Both the position numbers and the translations under genes were made by a program. A stretch of 64,000 nucleotides of DNA from JAFDWR01 sp038216655 (GTDB lineage Bacteria > Armatimonadota > Fimbriimonadia > Fimbriimonadales > Fimbriimonadaceae), in assembly GCA_038216655.1 (NCBI GenBank), contig JBBQPZ010000014.1:1-64000 (forward strand), in the 5' to 3' direction. The notes under the pieces were generated by a model. That model made no database searches. It saw only the letters and a program-made list of their open reading frames with translations, and was not told the DNA's origin. Below are positions 1 to 8,959 of this stretch, piece by piece (positions within the stretch are counted from its first letter, which is position 1; every line of letters starts with the position of its first letter).

Positions 1-1
1 G

Positions 2-112
2 GTGAAGCTGGCGATCTTTCGCCGGTTCTACAACCACCAGCGTCCCCACTCGTCCCTCGGCTACCGCACACCCGCGGAAGCCATGTCATTATCGTCGAGG
101 AACTCATCTTAA
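2..112 (+). CDS. IS3-family transposase (OrfB/integrase), C-terminal end only
   Basis: An open frame enters from the left edge and stops at 110-112. The visible 36 residues include FYNHQRPHSSLGYRTPAEA, the characteristic C-terminal signature of the DDE integrase core in IS3-family OrfB transposases. The catalytic residues lie outside the window. It shows that an insertion sequence borders the pstB region. I cannot tell whether the element is intact, and I could not identify a confident terminal inverted repeat downstream. Confidence 0.85.
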   Translation: MKLAIFRRFYNHQRPHSSLGYRTPAEAMSLSSRNSS

Positions 113-487
113 AATGACTTCACGAATGGGGGCAGACCAGCTCTTCCTGCCCGCAAACAAGCTCCTCCTCTCAGCGAACTGCCTCCTCCTCCGCGAAAAC
201 TACTCTCTCCTCCACGATGACAAAGGTCCTCCTGCGGGTGAGGGTGGGTGTTTGTTTATGCTCTGCATGGGCCGGCTGCTCGTTCTCTTACTCCGCGAAC
301 TGAAGTGCCGAGGCTTTCGCTACTCACGTGAGATGGTGGTCCCCGGCGGCTAGTCGGAGGAGTTTGGTCTCAACTACGTGTAAGCCATGGGAAGCCTCGG
401 CACTTGGCGCGAGGATGGGACCACGAGCCGTGGATGCGTGCCGAGGCATGCGAAAACCGAGGGATGGGGCTGAGAGTTGCGCTCAGA
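113..487. repeat. Non-coding stretch with a 14-base inverted repeat
   Basis: No credible gene lies between the transposase end and pstB; the short open frames here have poor coding character. The sequence has imperfect CTCCTCCTC direct repeats (about 170-220). A perfect inverted repeat pairs 303-316 (AAGTGCCGAGGCTT) with 392-405. This could be palindromic repeat debris or part of the end of the insertion sequence. Confidence 0.5.
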
Positions 488-1279
488 TCAGCCGAAGCGG
501 CCGGAGATGTAGTCTTCGGTCTCTTTCATCCGGGGGTTCAGGAATATGTCCTGGGTGGACGCGACTTCGATGATCTTGCCCATCATGAAGAAGGCCGTGG
601 TATCGCTGGCGCGCTGGGCTTGCTGCATGTTGTGGGTGACGATCACGATCGTGTACTGGGCTTTGAGCTCGAAAATCAGGTCCTCGATGCGAGATGTCGC
701 GATCGGGTCGAGGGCGGAGCAGGGCTCGTCCATGAGGATGACCTCGGGGTCGACGGCCATCGTCCGGGCGATACAAAGTCTTTGCTGCTGACCGCCGGAG
801 AGCTCAACGGCGGACTGCTTCAGCCGGTCCTTGACGTCTTCCCAAAGGGCTGCGCCTTGGAGGCACCGCTCGACGATCTCGTCAAGGTCATGCCGTTTCT
901 TGACGCCGTGAATCCGCGGGCCGTAGGCGATGTTGTCGTAGATCGACATCGGGAACGGGTTCGGCTTCTGGAACACCATGCCGACTTCTTTGCGAAGCTC
1001 GACGGGGTCCACGCCTTCGCCGTAGATGTCGTTGCCGTCCATCGTGATCTTGCCCTCGATGCGCGTGCCATCGATGAGGTCGTTCATCCGATTGAGGCAG
1101 CGGAGGAAGGTGGATTTGCCGCAGCCCGACGGCCCGATCAGCGCGGTCACCTGGTTGGGGGCGACGTCGAGACTGACTCCATGCAGCGCCTGCTTCGCGC
1201 CGTAGAAGAAATTCACATCCCGAGCCGAAATCTTGGGCTTGGCCGTCGCTGCCGGTGCGCTCATCTGCATGGCAATCAT
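488..1279 (-). CDS. pstB: Phosphate ABC transporter ATP-binding protein PstB
   Basis: This is the ATPase that powers high-affinity phosphate import by the PstSCAB complex on the inner face of the membrane. The 263-residue length is normal. Visible motifs are Walker A GPSGCGKST, the signature LSGGQQQRLCIAR and Walker B VILMDEPCSALD, followed by the switch histidine in VTHNMQQA. The start at 1279 begins MIAMQMSAP; Met4 and Met6 are alternatives. A TACTCT box ends nine bases upstream. The gene sits alone: pstS, pstC, pstA and phoU are not in the window, and aroC is upstream on the same strand 26 bases away. Confidence 0.96.
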   Translation of the reverse strand: MIAMQMSAPAATAKPKISARDVNFFYGAKQALHGVSLDVAPNQVTALIGPSGCGKSTFLRCLNRMNDLIDGTRIEGKITMDGNDIYGEGVDPVELRKEVGMVFQKPNPFPMSIYDNIAYGPRIHGVKKRHDLDEIVERCLQGAALWEDVKDRLKQSAVELSGGQQQRLCIARTMAVDPEVILMDEPCSALDPIATSRIEDLIFELKAQYTIVIVTHNMQQAQRASDTTAFFMMGKIIEVASTQDIFLNPRMKETEDYISGRFG

Positions 1280-1305
1280 GGCATTTTCAGAGTATTTCGC
1301 GCAGG

Positions 1306-2388
1306 TTAAGGGAGCGTGATGGCTTGTTGTCGTAGCGCGTGGTCGACCAAAACTAGGGCAATCATCGCTTCGACCATGGGTACGGCGCGGGGGAGAACGC
1401 AGGCATCATGGCGTCCGCGGCCCTGGAGTGTGGTGTTTTCGAGTTGGTTGTCGACGGTGTCCTGCTCGTGCATGACCGTCGCCGTCGGCTTGAACGCGGC
1501 GCGGAGGGTGATCGGCATGCCGTTCGAGATCCCGCCTTGGATTCCGCCGCTACGGTTGGTGGGGGTGAAGACCCTGTGCTCCTCGGCGCGGTAGGCGTCG
1601 TTGTGTTCGAGGCCGGTGAGGTCGGTGCCGCCAAAGCCGCTCCCGACTTCGAATGCCTTGCAGGCGGGGAGGGACATTACGGCCTTGGCGAGGTCGGCTT
1701 CGAGCTTGTCGAAAACGGGTTCGCCCCAGCCGGCGGGCACGCCGCGGGCGACCGCGCCGATGACGCCGCCGACCGAGTTGCCCTGCTTTCTAATCGCCTC
1801 GATATGGGCGATCATCTCCTCGGCGGCTTTGGGATTCGGGCAGCGGAGAGGGTTGGCCTCAATCTGCGCGAGGGTGACGGTGGTGGGGTCTACCACAGTG
1901 GTGAGATGGTGGACCTTCTCGACCCAGGCGAGGACTTCGACGCCGAATTTGGCGAGCACCTGCTTGGCGATGGCTCCGGCGGCGACGCGACCGATGGTCT
2001 CGCGGGCGGAAGAGCGGCCGCCGCCCTGCCAGGCGCGAAGGCCGTATTTCTGGTCGTAGCCGAAGTCCGCGTGACTCGGCCGGTACTTGTCCTTCATCTC
2101 ATCGTAGTCGCGGCTGCGGGGGTCTTGGTTTCGGACGAGCAGGGCGATCGGGGTGCCGAGGGTGATGCTGTCTTCGTTGAGGCCGCTCAGGACTTCGACA
2201 TGGTCGGCCTCTTGGCGTTGGCTGACGAGTTTGGACTGCCCGGGTCTGCGTCTGTCGAGTTCGAACTGGATTTGTTCGATGTCGAGTTGGAGTTTGGACG
2301 GGCAGCCGTCGACCACCACGCCCACGCCGCCTCCGTGCGATTCGCCGAAGGTGGAGATGCGGAAGAGGGTGCCGAAGGAGGAGGCCAT
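1306..2388 (-). CDS. aroC: Chorismate synthase
   Basis: Catalyses the last step of the shikimate pathway, conversion of 5-enolpyruvylshikimate-3-phosphate to chorismate, using reduced FMN in the cytoplasm. The 360 residues cover the whole family fold. The N-terminal FGESHGGGVGVVVDGCP, the GGRSSARET segment and the late GGIQGGISNGMPI segment are signature regions. No Shine-Dalgarno is visible; a TAGCCT box lies nine bases upstream of the ATG. The gene may be cotranscribed with pstB, although the two have no pathway link. Confidence 0.97.
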   Translation of the reverse strand: MASSFGTLFRISTFGESHGGGVGVVVDGCPSKLQLDIEQIQFELDRRRPGQSKLVSQRQEADHVEVLSGLNEDSITLGTPIALLVRNQDPRSRDYDEMKDKYRPSHADFGYDQKYGLRAWQGGGRSSARETIGRVAAGAIAKQVLAKFGVEVLAWVEKVHHLTTVVDPTTVTLAQIEANPLRCPNPKAAEEMIAHIEAIRKQGNSVGGVIGAVARGVPAGWGEPVFDKLEADLAKAVMSLPACKAFEVGSGFGGTDLTGLEHNDAYRAEEHRVFTPTNRSGGIQGGISNGMPITLRAAFKPTATVMHEQDTVDNQLENTTLQGRGRHDACVLPRAVPMVEAMIALVLVDHALRQQAITLP

Positions 2389-2429
2389 TGGTGGTAGAGG
2401 CTACCCGGGTGCCTCTCGCGATTGGGCAT

Positions 2430-2465
2430 GTCATCCCGAAGGATGTTTGTGCCGAGGGATCTGAC
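2430..2465. repeat. Dispersed palindromic repeat, family 1 (copy 1)
   Basis: A 36-base unit beginning GTCATCCCGAAGGATG and ending GAGGGATCTGAC. Near-identical copies are at 2632-2668, 3063-3098 (inverted), 4247-4283 and 13781-13816 (inverted). All are intergenic. Confidence 0.9.
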
Positions 2466-2508
2466 TGTAGTCGCCTATTATTCGGACTCTCGGCCTTAAG
2501 TTGTGCTT

Positions 2509-2608
2509 GGGAGACGAGCAAGAACCAATGACCGTTAGATTCCTCCGTTCACCGCATCCTAATTTTGTTTTGAACCACCAGCACGTGGACGGCTTCGTTC
2601 GGAATGAC
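2509..2608. repeat. Dispersed repeat, family 3 (copy 1)
   Basis: Starts GGGAGACGAGCA, continues through ATGACCGTTAGATTCCTCCG and ends TTCGTTCGGAATGAC. Related copies are at 13638-13742 (inverted) and 22538-22592 (5' part); 4325-4364 matches the 3' part. It lies between two family 1 copies, so the aroC to GIY-YIG gap (2389-2702) is almost entirely repeat sequence. Confidence 0.75.
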
Positions 2609-2631
2609 AAGTTCTTCCCTAAGCCGTAGTT

Positions 2632-2668
2632 GTCATCCCGAAGGATGGTTTGTGCCGAGGGATCTGAC
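2632..2668. repeat. Dispersed palindromic repeat, family 1 (copy 2)
   Basis: Same unit as at 2430, with one extra base (GGATGGTTTG instead of GGATGTTTG). Same orientation, about 200 bases away. Confidence 0.9.
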
Positions 2669-2702
2669 AGGAACTGCATATTGACCGTCGTACGTCAACG
2701 AC

Positions 2703-2990
2703 TTACCAATCGGCGGCGAGGTCAAGCCATTCCGGATTGTTCTCTTCGATCAGTTTGAGCTTCTTGTTTCGTCGCCATCCCTTGATCTCCTTCTCACGGT
2801 AAATCGCTTCGCCTGGGCCTTCAAAGGAGGCGTACCAAACAAGGCGGTCGATATTGTACTTGCTCGTATGTCCCTTGTAAGTTCCGTTCTTGCGCTGCCA
2901 AACACGAGTCTCGATATCCCTCGTGACACCCGTGTAGGTTGAATGGGACGAACTCGCCATGATGTAAACAAAATACTGTTTACTGGCCAT
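2703..2990 (-). CDS. GIY-YIG superfamily protein (YhbQ/UPF0213-like)
   Basis: A 95-residue single-domain GIY-YIG protein. The motif appears as YFVYIM followed by YTGVT, then the arginine helix (TRVWQRKNG) and the metal-binding glutamate region EAIYREKEIKGWRR. Stand-alone members of this group are often annotated as putative endonucleases, and their substrate is mostly unknown. The frame stays open to 3104, but the extra N-terminus is translated repeat (3063-3098). I therefore place the start at the ATG ending at 2990, just before the motif. A CATAAT box lies six bases upstream of that ATG, as in leaderless genes elsewhere in the window. Confidence 0.88.
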   Translation of the reverse strand: MASKQYFVYIMASSSHSTYTGVTRDIETRVWQRKNGTYKGHTSKYNIDRLVWYASFEGPGEAIYREKEIKGWRRNKKLKLIEENNPEWLDLAADW

Positions 2991-3062
2991 TGGGTAATTA
3001 TGGCAGTGGTCTGTAAGGAACTCCTTAGCAAGCGCCTTGAACGTGAGCAAAAGGCGATTCCT

Positions 3063-3098
3063 GTCAGATCCCTCGGCACAAACATCCTTCGGGATGAC
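3063..3098. repeat. Dispersed palindromic repeat, family 1 (inverted copy)
   Basis: Reverse complement of the 2430 unit. It lies between the divergent GIY-YIG and acuC genes and leaves little room for promoters. It also produces false N-terminal extensions of both reading frames. Confidence 0.9.
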
Positions 3099-3131
3099 AT
3101 TCAAATCTTGCCACTAAGCTACGATTCACCT

Positions 3132-4241
3132 GTGCTGCCGCATTTCTACTACCACCCGCGGATGCTCGCTTACGAGATCTCGCCCAAGCACCCTTTGAAG
3201 CCAAAGCGGCTGCGCCGTGCGATCGAGTTGCTGACCCGGCTGGGGGTCGTGACGATCGATCCGGGTCTGGCTTCCGACGCGGACGTGCTGCGGGTTCACT
3301 CGCTTGAGTACTTGGAGGCGGTGAAGGTGCTAGATCCCCCTCGGGGTCCTGCGGAGGAAGAGCACGGCCAGGGCCATGCATTCCTAATCTCGGATGACAT
3401 CCTCGAAATGCAGGCGGAATACGGGTTCATGGCGGGGGATAATCCGGCGTTCCCGAACATGTACTCGGCCTCGCTGGCCTATCTAGGCGGGTCCGTGAGG
3501 GCCGCAGAGGCGGTGCGGGATGGTGCGCCTTTGGCGTTTGGGATCGCGGGTGGGCTGCACCATGCGTTGCGATCCAAGGCGAGTGGATTCTGCGTGTTCA
3601 ACGACCCCGCGGTTGCGTGTCACGTGCTGCGTGAGAAGTTCGACCGCGTGGCTTACGTGGACATCGACGTCCATCACGGCGACGGCGTGCAGTGGATCTT
3701 CTACGTCGATCCGACGGTGATGACGTGCTCGATCCACGAAGAAGGCAAGACCCTTTGGCCCGGGACGGGATGGGTCGAAGAGACGGGGGCGGAGTTCTCT
3801 TCGGTGAACGTGCCGATGCAGGCGCGTACCACCGGCGATGTGTGGCTCGACGCCTTTGAGCGGGGGATCCTCCCCGCGCTAGAGCGGTTCCAGCCGCAGG
3901 CGATCGTGCTGCAGATGGGCACGGATACCCACTTCCTGGATCCTCTGGCTCATCTGAACAACTCGGCTCAGGAGTGGCTTCAGGCGGTGGTCCGGATTCG
4001 CGACCTCGGCATTCCCTTGGTCGCGCTGGGAGGGGGCGGGTACAACTTGACCACGGTTCCGCGGATGTGGACCGCCGCGTGTTTAACATTAGGAAATCTT
4101 GAGGTGCCGGAGTTGGTGCCCGCCGACTTGGCGGAGGCATGGGAGATGCCTCGCTTCTTTGACGCCGAGCTCCCTGGTCCGCGGGGTTCGGGGCGGGAGT
4201 ATGCGGAAGGGGTTTTGGCACGTCTTGCAGCTCTGAGATAG
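3132..4241 (+). CDS. acuC: AcuC-like histone deacetylase superfamily protein
   Basis: A zinc-dependent arginase/deacetylase-fold enzyme of 369 residues. In Bacillus, AcuC removes acetyl groups from acetyl-CoA synthetase; the substrate here is inferred. Visible motifs are SPKHPLKPKRL (N-terminal family block), GGLHHALRSKASGFCVFNDP, the metal-binding VDIDVHHGDGVQ, MGTDTH and GGGGYNL. I chose the GTG at 3132 because the segment before it is repeat sequence, family similarity begins just after it, and a TACGAT box ends six bases upstream. An ATG at 3162 is the alternative. No acetyl-CoA synthetase gene is nearby. Confidence 0.88.
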   Translation: MLPHFYYHPRMLAYEISPKHPLKPKRLRRAIELLTRLGVVTIDPGLASDADVLRVHSLEYLEAVKVLDPPRGPAEEEHGQGHAFLISDDILEMQAEYGFMAGDNPAFPNMYSASLAYLGGSVRAAEAVRDGAPLAFGIAGGLHHALRSKASGFCVFNDPAVACHVLREKFDRVAYVDIDVHHGDGVQWIFYVDPTVMTCSIHEEGKTLWPGTGWVEETGAEFSSVNVPMQARTTGDVWLDAFERGILPALERFQPQAIVLQMGTDTHFLDPLAHLNNSAQEWLQAVVRIRDLGIPLVALGGGGYNLTTVPRMWTAACLTLGNLEVPELVPADLAEAWEMPRFFDAELPGPRGSGREYAEGVLARLAALR

Positions 4242-4246
4242 GAGTT

Positions 4247-4364
4247 GTCATCCCGAAAGATGGTTCGTGCCGAGGGATCCGATTGAAGACAGCCGATTGA
4301 TGCTACAAGCGATCGGTAACTCCTGTCAGGTTCCTCGATGTCGCTAGGGCTCGCTCGGAATGAC
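4247..4364. repeat. Family 1 repeat followed by a family 3 fragment
   Basis: 4247-4283 is a slightly diverged family 1 copy (TCATCCCGAAAGATGG). 4325-4364 matches the GTCAGGTTCCTC...CTCGGAATGAC end of family 3. They follow the acuC stop at once and could act as transcript 3' ends. Confidence 0.7.
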
Positions 4365-4445
4365 CTTCCAAATTCATGCCCATCAGTTCGCTCAAGTCCC
4401 CACCAGCGAATCCCCACAGCCTCGCTTCTCGTATGCTAGGGAGCA

Positions 4446-7268
4446 ATGCAACCGCGTGATTTTATTGGGCAGCCTGACATCCCGCTTCCGACTCGGAAGG
4501 CGATGGGGTGTGCGGTGGTCTTTGGGGCGTTGGTCTTGCTGGTCGTCTTCTTCCTGACCTCGGCCAAGCCCTACGCCGAATACCTCTGGTACCAGTTCGA
4601 TGCGCATCAGCCGCAGGTCTTCACGAAGGAATACGGCACCAAGGGATTGCTGTTCCTGCCTGCCTTCCTCATCGCTTGGGCGATCCTGTACTTCAACCTG
4701 CGCGAGGCTTTGAAGCTGAGCATGGTCTACCTGCAGACGCCGTCCAACGCGCCGCAGGTTCTGATCTCGAACGTGGTACGCGGCGTTAAGGAGTTCGGCG
4801 GCACGCTCGTCAAGTTCCTCGCGCCGGTTTTCGCGTTCGTCACCGCGATGAATTTTTCGGGCAACTGGAACACGTACCTGCTCGGGACGCACGCGCAGAC
4901 TTTCGGCAAGACCGACCCGCTGTTCGGAAAGGACCTCGGATTCTTCGTCTTCACCCTGCCTTGGTATCGGGCGGTGGTTGGGGCGACGTTCGGGTTGCTG
5001 TTCACGACGACACTGTTGACGATCGCGATCTACGTCGGCCTCCAACTGCTGGCCGCACTCGCCAAGATCGAGTTGGGTCGTCCGCAGGTTCGGACCCACA
5101 TCTCGCTCGTGCTCGGTGCGACGTTGCTGGTTCTAGGCTTGAACACGTACCTGACCCGCTTCGACTACGGGCTGCATGAGGGCCTGCAGTTCGCTGGCGC
5201 TGGCTACGCGGCTTCCCAGAAGCTGGCCGTCCAGGGCGTGCTCGCGTGGGTGCTGATAATCACTGGCGCGGCGACGATGGTCTCGTTCCGGTTCGGCAAG
5301 CCGTATCAGGTGCCAGCTTGGGGGATCGCCTTTTCGGCGATGGTCTTTGTGCTGGGGATGGTGGCCTGGCCGGGATTCGTGCAGAAGTTCCAAGTTGAGC
5401 CAGACAAGCTTAACAAGGAAGCGCCATTTGCCGCAAAGGCGATCCAGATGACGCGGTTTGCTTATAACCTCGACGTCGTCGAGCCACGTGACTTCCCGAT
5501 CAAACCGGCCCCTACGGATGCTGAGTTGCATTCCAGCCAGGCGACGCTCGACAACATGCGCCTTTGGGATCCTGCGGTGGTGCAGCAGTCGATCGAGGTT
5601 TTACAGGGGCTGAAGCCGTACTACTCGTTCAACGACGTTGATATCGACCGGTACACGATCGGCGGGAAGAAGACGATGGTGATGCTTTCTCCCCGCGATA
5701 TTCGGCTGGACGGCTTGACCGAGAGCGCGAAAACGTGGGTGAACACGCGTCTTCAGTACACCCATGGATTCGGGATCACGATGGCGCCGGTGAACTCAGC
5801 GAGTTCGAACGGCGAGCCAGCTTTCGCCATCCGGGACATCCCGCCGACGACTCCGGCGGACCTGCCGTTGACCGAACCGAGACTGTACTTCAGCGATTTC
5901 CGGGATACGGGCGGACGCTTCCGACAGGAATCGTATGCGCTCGTGGACTCCAAGGTTGCCGAGTTCGACTACCCGGCTCAGGATAAGGCGATGTCGAATC
6001 GCTGGACGGGGACGGGTGGCATCCCGGTGGGTGGCTTGTTCCGACGCCTGATTCTCGCCACCGCGCTGGGTGACGGCAATCTCTTGGTCTCCGGGAACGT
6101 GACCGAGTCCACCCGGCTGCTGGTTCACCGCGGCGTGCTGGATCGGGCCGGGAAGATGTATCCGTTCCTCCAGTTCGACGACGATCCCTACATCGTCTTG
6201 CTAAACGGCAAGCTCATTTGGCTTTTGGACGGCTACACGACCACCGACCGCATGCCCTACAGCGAGACGATGCCGCTTGAGGCGGGGGCGATCAACTACA
6301 TCCGCAACCCGGTGAAGGTCACCGTCGATGCGTATACGGGCGAGACGAACGCGTACGCCATCGAAGCGAATGAGCCGATTCTGAAGGCTTACCGGTCGAT
6401 ATATCCGGGCCTCGTGAAGGACGCGGGTGAATTGCCCGAGGGGATTCGGGAGCACTTCCGGTATCCGGAGGACATGTTCACGGTCCAGGCGCGGATGCTG
6501 ACCAGCTTCCACGTCACCGACCCGACGACGTTCCTCAACAACAACGACGCGTGGGAGATGCCGGTGCAGCGCGGCACGAACGGCCAGCGGATGCTGATGG
6601 TGCCGTATTACGTGCTGATGAAGCTGCCTGACGAGTCGGCAAACGAGTTCGTGCTGATGCTTCCGTTCACTCCTCGGGGCAAGGCGAATATGAGCGGTTG
6701 GCTTGCGGCGCATTGCGATCCCGATCGGTACGGCCGGATGACGCTGTACAACTTCGCGAAGGGCGCGAACGTGGCGGGTCCGGAGCAGATGGAGACGAAT
6801 TTCACGAGCGACCCGAAGGTGACGTCGGTGAACCTGCAGCTCAAGGGCGGCGGTGAGACCGAGATCGTGGTAGGGAACCTGCTCGTGATCCCAATCGGCA
6901 GCAGTGTGATGTACGTCGAGACGCTCTTCCCGCGCGGCTCGACCCAGGGCATGCAGGCGGCACCGCGCTTGAAGAAGGTGATTCTGGCGCTCAACGAGAG
7001 GATCGTGATCGCCGACACCTACGATGAGGCTCTCAAGCAACTGTTCACCGCGTTCGCCGCGGATCAGCCCACGGTCACGCCCCCGGGGACCGAGCCCACG
7101 AAGGGGCCGACCCCGCCACCGGTGACGCCGAACCAGAAGACGGTCGCCAAGGAGGCGCTGGAATTGTACAAGCAGTCGGATGCCGCCCTGAAGGCAGGCG
7201 ATTGGGCCAAGTACGGCGAAGTCCAGAAGCAGATTCGGGCGAAGCTGGAGCAGTTGGCGCGAGGCTGA
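4446..7268 (+). CDS. UPF0182 family large membrane protein
   Basis: A 940-residue integral membrane protein of the UPF0182 (COG1615) family, whose function is unknown. The N-terminal third has about seven hydrophobic segments, the first near residues 20-41. A long extracytoplasmic region follows, with family blocks such as ATLDNMRLWDP, YYSFNDVDIDRY and the VPYYVLMKLP region. The C-terminus has a proline/threonine-rich linker (about 875-895) and a short charged helix, the usual UPF0182 arrangement. The start has an AGGGAGC Shine-Dalgarno eight bases upstream and a TATGCT box further up. It stands alone between convergent and divergent neighbours. Confidence 0.93.
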   Translation: MQPRDFIGQPDIPLPTRKAMGCAVVFGALVLLVVFFLTSAKPYAEYLWYQFDAHQPQVFTKEYGTKGLLFLPAFLIAWAILYFNLREALKLSMVYLQTPSNAPQVLISNVVRGVKEFGGTLVKFLAPVFAFVTAMNFSGNWNTYLLGTHAQTFGKTDPLFGKDLGFFVFTLPWYRAVVGATFGLLFTTTLLTIAIYVGLQLLAALAKIELGRPQVRTHISLVLGATLLVLGLNTYLTRFDYGLHEGLQFAGAGYAASQKLAVQGVLAWVLIITGAATMVSFRFGKPYQVPAWGIAFSAMVFVLGMVAWPGFVQKFQVEPDKLNKEAPFAAKAIQMTRFAYNLDVVEPRDFPIKPAPTDAELHSSQATLDNMRLWDPAVVQQSIEVLQGLKPYYSFNDVDIDRYTIGGKKTMVMLSPRDIRLDGLTESAKTWVNTRLQYTHGFGITMAPVNSASSNGEPAFAIRDIPPTTPADLPLTEPRLYFSDFRDTGGRFRQESYALVDSKVAEFDYPAQDKAMSNRWTGTGGIPVGGLFRRLILATALGDGNLLVSGNVTESTRLLVHRGVLDRAGKMYPFLQFDDDPYIVLLNGKLIWLLDGYTTTDRMPYSETMPLEAGAINYIRNPVKVTVDAYTGETNAYAIEANEPILKAYRSIYPGLVKDAGELPEGIREHFRYPEDMFTVQARMLTSFHVTDPTTFLNNNDAWEMPVQRGTNGQRMLMVPYYVLMKLPDESANEFVLMLPFTPRGKANMSGWLAAHCDPDRYGRMTLYNFAKGANVAGPEQMETNFTSDPKVTSVNLQLKGGGETEIVVGNLLVIPIGSSVMYVETLFPRGSTQGMQAAPRLKKVILALNERIVIADTYDEALKQLFTAFAADQPTVTPPGTEPTKGPTPPPVTPNQKTVAKEALELYKQSDAALKAGDWAKYGEVQKQIRAKLEQLARG

Positions 7269-7319
7269 GAATCGTTACTCGTGATTCGTTATTGGCGTTT
7301 CGGACCAGAATGCGCTTTC

Positions 7320-7375
7320 GAATAACGAATAACGAATAACGAATAACGAATAACGAATAACGAATAACGAATAAC
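7320..7375. repeat. Tandem heptamer, eight copies of GAATAAC
   Basis: Eight perfect head-to-tail copies of GAATAAC between two convergent genes. Such arrays change length by slippage. Single related copies (GAATAAC) occur elsewhere, for example near 27400. Confidence 0.95.
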
Positions 7376-7428
7376 TCCCTTCTCGACCCAAGTCGAGAAG
7401 GGAGAGTGGCCCCCTAGGGAAGGGGGCC
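7376..7428. terminator. Paired hairpins between convergent genes (possible bidirectional terminator)
   Basis: Hairpin 1 has a perfect 12-base stem (7376-7387 with 7392-7403) and a four-base loop. Hairpin 2 has an eight-base GGCCCCCT/AGGGGGCC stem (7408-7415 with 7421-7428). They lie exactly between the ends of the UPF0182 gene and the PEP-CTERM gene. There is no U-run, so this may instead be another palindromic repeat. Confidence 0.5.
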
Positions 7429-7443
7429 GAGGTGGGATGGGGT

Positions 7444-8079
7444 TTAGATTCGTCGAGCTCGGCGTCGGCGGACGAGGGCGACCACTCCGAGCGCCAGGGT
7501 GGCGTAGGAAGCGGGCTCCGGAACGGCCTGAGCAGAGATCTGGGCTTGACCGTAGCCGTTGGGGCCACCGGCATAGTAGGTCGCGTTGCCGCTGGAAGCA
7601 GCGACACCGGCGGCGTAGTAGCTTGAGAACTGGCTGAGGATCGAGGACGATGCGCCGCCGTTCACGATGAAGTTCGTGCCGAGGGCGTTCGAGCCGTCGT
7701 ACAGTCCCTTCCAAACCGCGAGTTGGAGCGCGGTCCACTGGCCGGCCGTGCTGACGCTGCCGATGTTGGCCGACATGATCTTGCCCGCGATGTATAGGTT
7801 GCCGCTGGCCGAAGTGAGGGTCGACGGGGTGACGTCCCAGGTGTTGCCGTTGCCGACCGTGTTGCGGAGGCTCACGCAGAGCGTGGAGAGATTCGTCGTG
7901 CCGAGACTGAACTTCATCTGTCCGGCGAAGATGTTGTTGAGCGTGTTCGTTCCTACCGAGTCGTGGTAGGTGACGTTAATGCCCGAAGTGCCGAGCCCGG
8001 CGCCGTTGAAAGTGAAAGGCGTAGCGGAAGCCAAAGTAGCGCCGGCAACCGCCGACATAATCAAAAGTATTTTCTTCAT
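7444..8079 (-). CDS. PEP-CTERM sorting domain protein
   Basis: A 211-residue secreted protein. It begins with a signal peptide (MKKILLIMSAVAGATLASA) and ends with the PEP-CTERM tripartite signal: VPEP, a hydrophobic stretch and an arginine cluster. Such proteins are processed by an exosortase and anchored or released at the surface. The middle contains CVSL and ALQLAVWKGLYDG blocks seen in a group of PEP-CTERM proteins of unknown role. The start at 8079 has a GGAG Shine-Dalgarno; an upstream ATG at 8136 would bury the signal peptide. No exosortase gene is in the window. Confidence 0.9.
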   Translation of the reverse strand: MKKILLIMSAVAGATLASATPFTFNGAGLGTSGINVTYHDSVGTNTLNNIFAGQMKFSLGTTNLSTLCVSLRNTVGNGNTWDVTPSTLTSASGNLYIAGKIMSANIGSVSTAGQWTALQLAVWKGLYDGSNALGTNFIVNGGASSSILSQFSSYYAAGVAASSGNATYYAGGPNGYGQAQISAQAVPEPASYATLALGVVALVRRRRARRI

Positions 8080-8186
8080 TAGAACTCCAACCGGGCATGG
8101 GAATTCTCCCGCCCTCTTGGAGGTTTTGGGTTGCAAAACCTAAGCCGTTCGTGAGGTTTTGCCAACGAACCGGTGAGTTTGCGTGG

Positions 8187-8861
8187 TTAATTTCGGTCGG
8201 TCAGGACAAGGGTGTCCACGGTGTTGGCGTCCTTGTCGACGAGCAGCACGGTGCGGATCTGACCGTCGGCAAGGGAAACCGTTCCGTCGTAAAGCACCGC
8301 GTCATCCGAGGCGCGTTCGACCACGACCTCAATCGTCCCCGCGGGGATCGGGAGATTCGCCGAGTCCGTCCTGAAGCTAAGGGTGGCTGAGGGCGAGGAG
8401 GGCTCGGGATTGGGCGAGTCGGTGATGAAGATCTTGATCGGGACGTTGAATGTCGGCGTGGCGTGGACGAAGTGGAGTGCGCCATTCCCGGAGGACGGCT
8501 TGGTGTGGTCATCCAAAAGCGTGATTGGATTCACGTTGCCTCCGGTACCTGGCAGGCCGATCACGGTGTAATAGTTTCGGTCGAGGAAGGTCTCGGTCTG
8601 TTGGAAGAGCGGGATGCCATTGCTGCTCTGCATGAACCTGACCCCGAGGCCGTTCAGGCCGAACATCGCGTAGGATGAGGCGTCTCGAAAGGCCGAATTG
8701 GGGAGGAGCGGATCTCCGCCAACCGAGCCGGTGACGCGGGGTCCACCTGGGATCGCATTGACCATCCGAACGTGCGGTCCCTCCACGAAGAACAGCCCCT
8801 GGCCCCCGCATCCAGCAAGACAGAAGCTGATCGCCAACGCCCAACGAGTCCGTCTTTTCAC
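8187..8861 (-). CDS. DUF4397 domain lipoprotein
   Basis: A 224-residue exported lipoprotein. It starts MKRRTRWALAISFCLAGCG, giving a lipobox (LAGC) with cysteine at residue 18. The body has VRMVNAIPGGP and LHFVHATPTFNVPIKIFI, the repeated beta-strand blocks of DUF4397 (two copies), a surface domain of unknown function. The GTG start has no Shine-Dalgarno, but a TACGCT box (8868-8873) ends six bases before it. It is separated from the PEP-CTERM gene by 107 bases on the same strand. Confidence 0.87.
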   Translation of the reverse strand: MKRRTRWALAISFCLAGCGGQGLFFVEGPHVRMVNAIPGGPRVTGSVGGDPLLPNSAFRDASSYAMFGLNGLGVRFMQSSNGIPLFQQTETFLDRNYYTVIGLPGTGGNVNPITLLDDHTKPSSGNGALHFVHATPTFNVPIKIFITDSPNPEPSSPSATLSFRTDSANLPIPAGTIEVVVERASDDAVLYDGTVSLADGQIRTVLLVDKDANTVDTLVLTDRN

Positions 8862-8959
8862 GGACTAAGCGTACTCTTGAAAAGGGACGATTATGTAGGT
8901 GCAGGAACGCATTTGGGTCATCCCATGTCCTAGGGGTGGGCGGGGCCGCCCGGAATACC

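Noticed and set aside
114..353. 79-codon open frame after the transposase
   Set aside because: Leucine-rich translation of CTC repeats, with no ribosome site and no recognisable domain.
404..1309. 301-codon plus-strand open frame over pstB
   Set aside because: Antisense shadow of pstB in high-GC DNA; no domain sense. The same applies to the long frames at 1408-2397 (over aroC), 13425-14990, 15163-16563, 24430-25905 and 60746-62080.
2991..3104. N-terminal extension of the GIY-YIG gene
   Set aside because: The extra codons translate the dispersed repeat at 3063-3098.
7320..7375. CRISPR-like array
   Set aside because: Unit is seven bases with no spacers; a plain tandem repeat. The hexamer array at 22462-22509 is rejected for the same reason.
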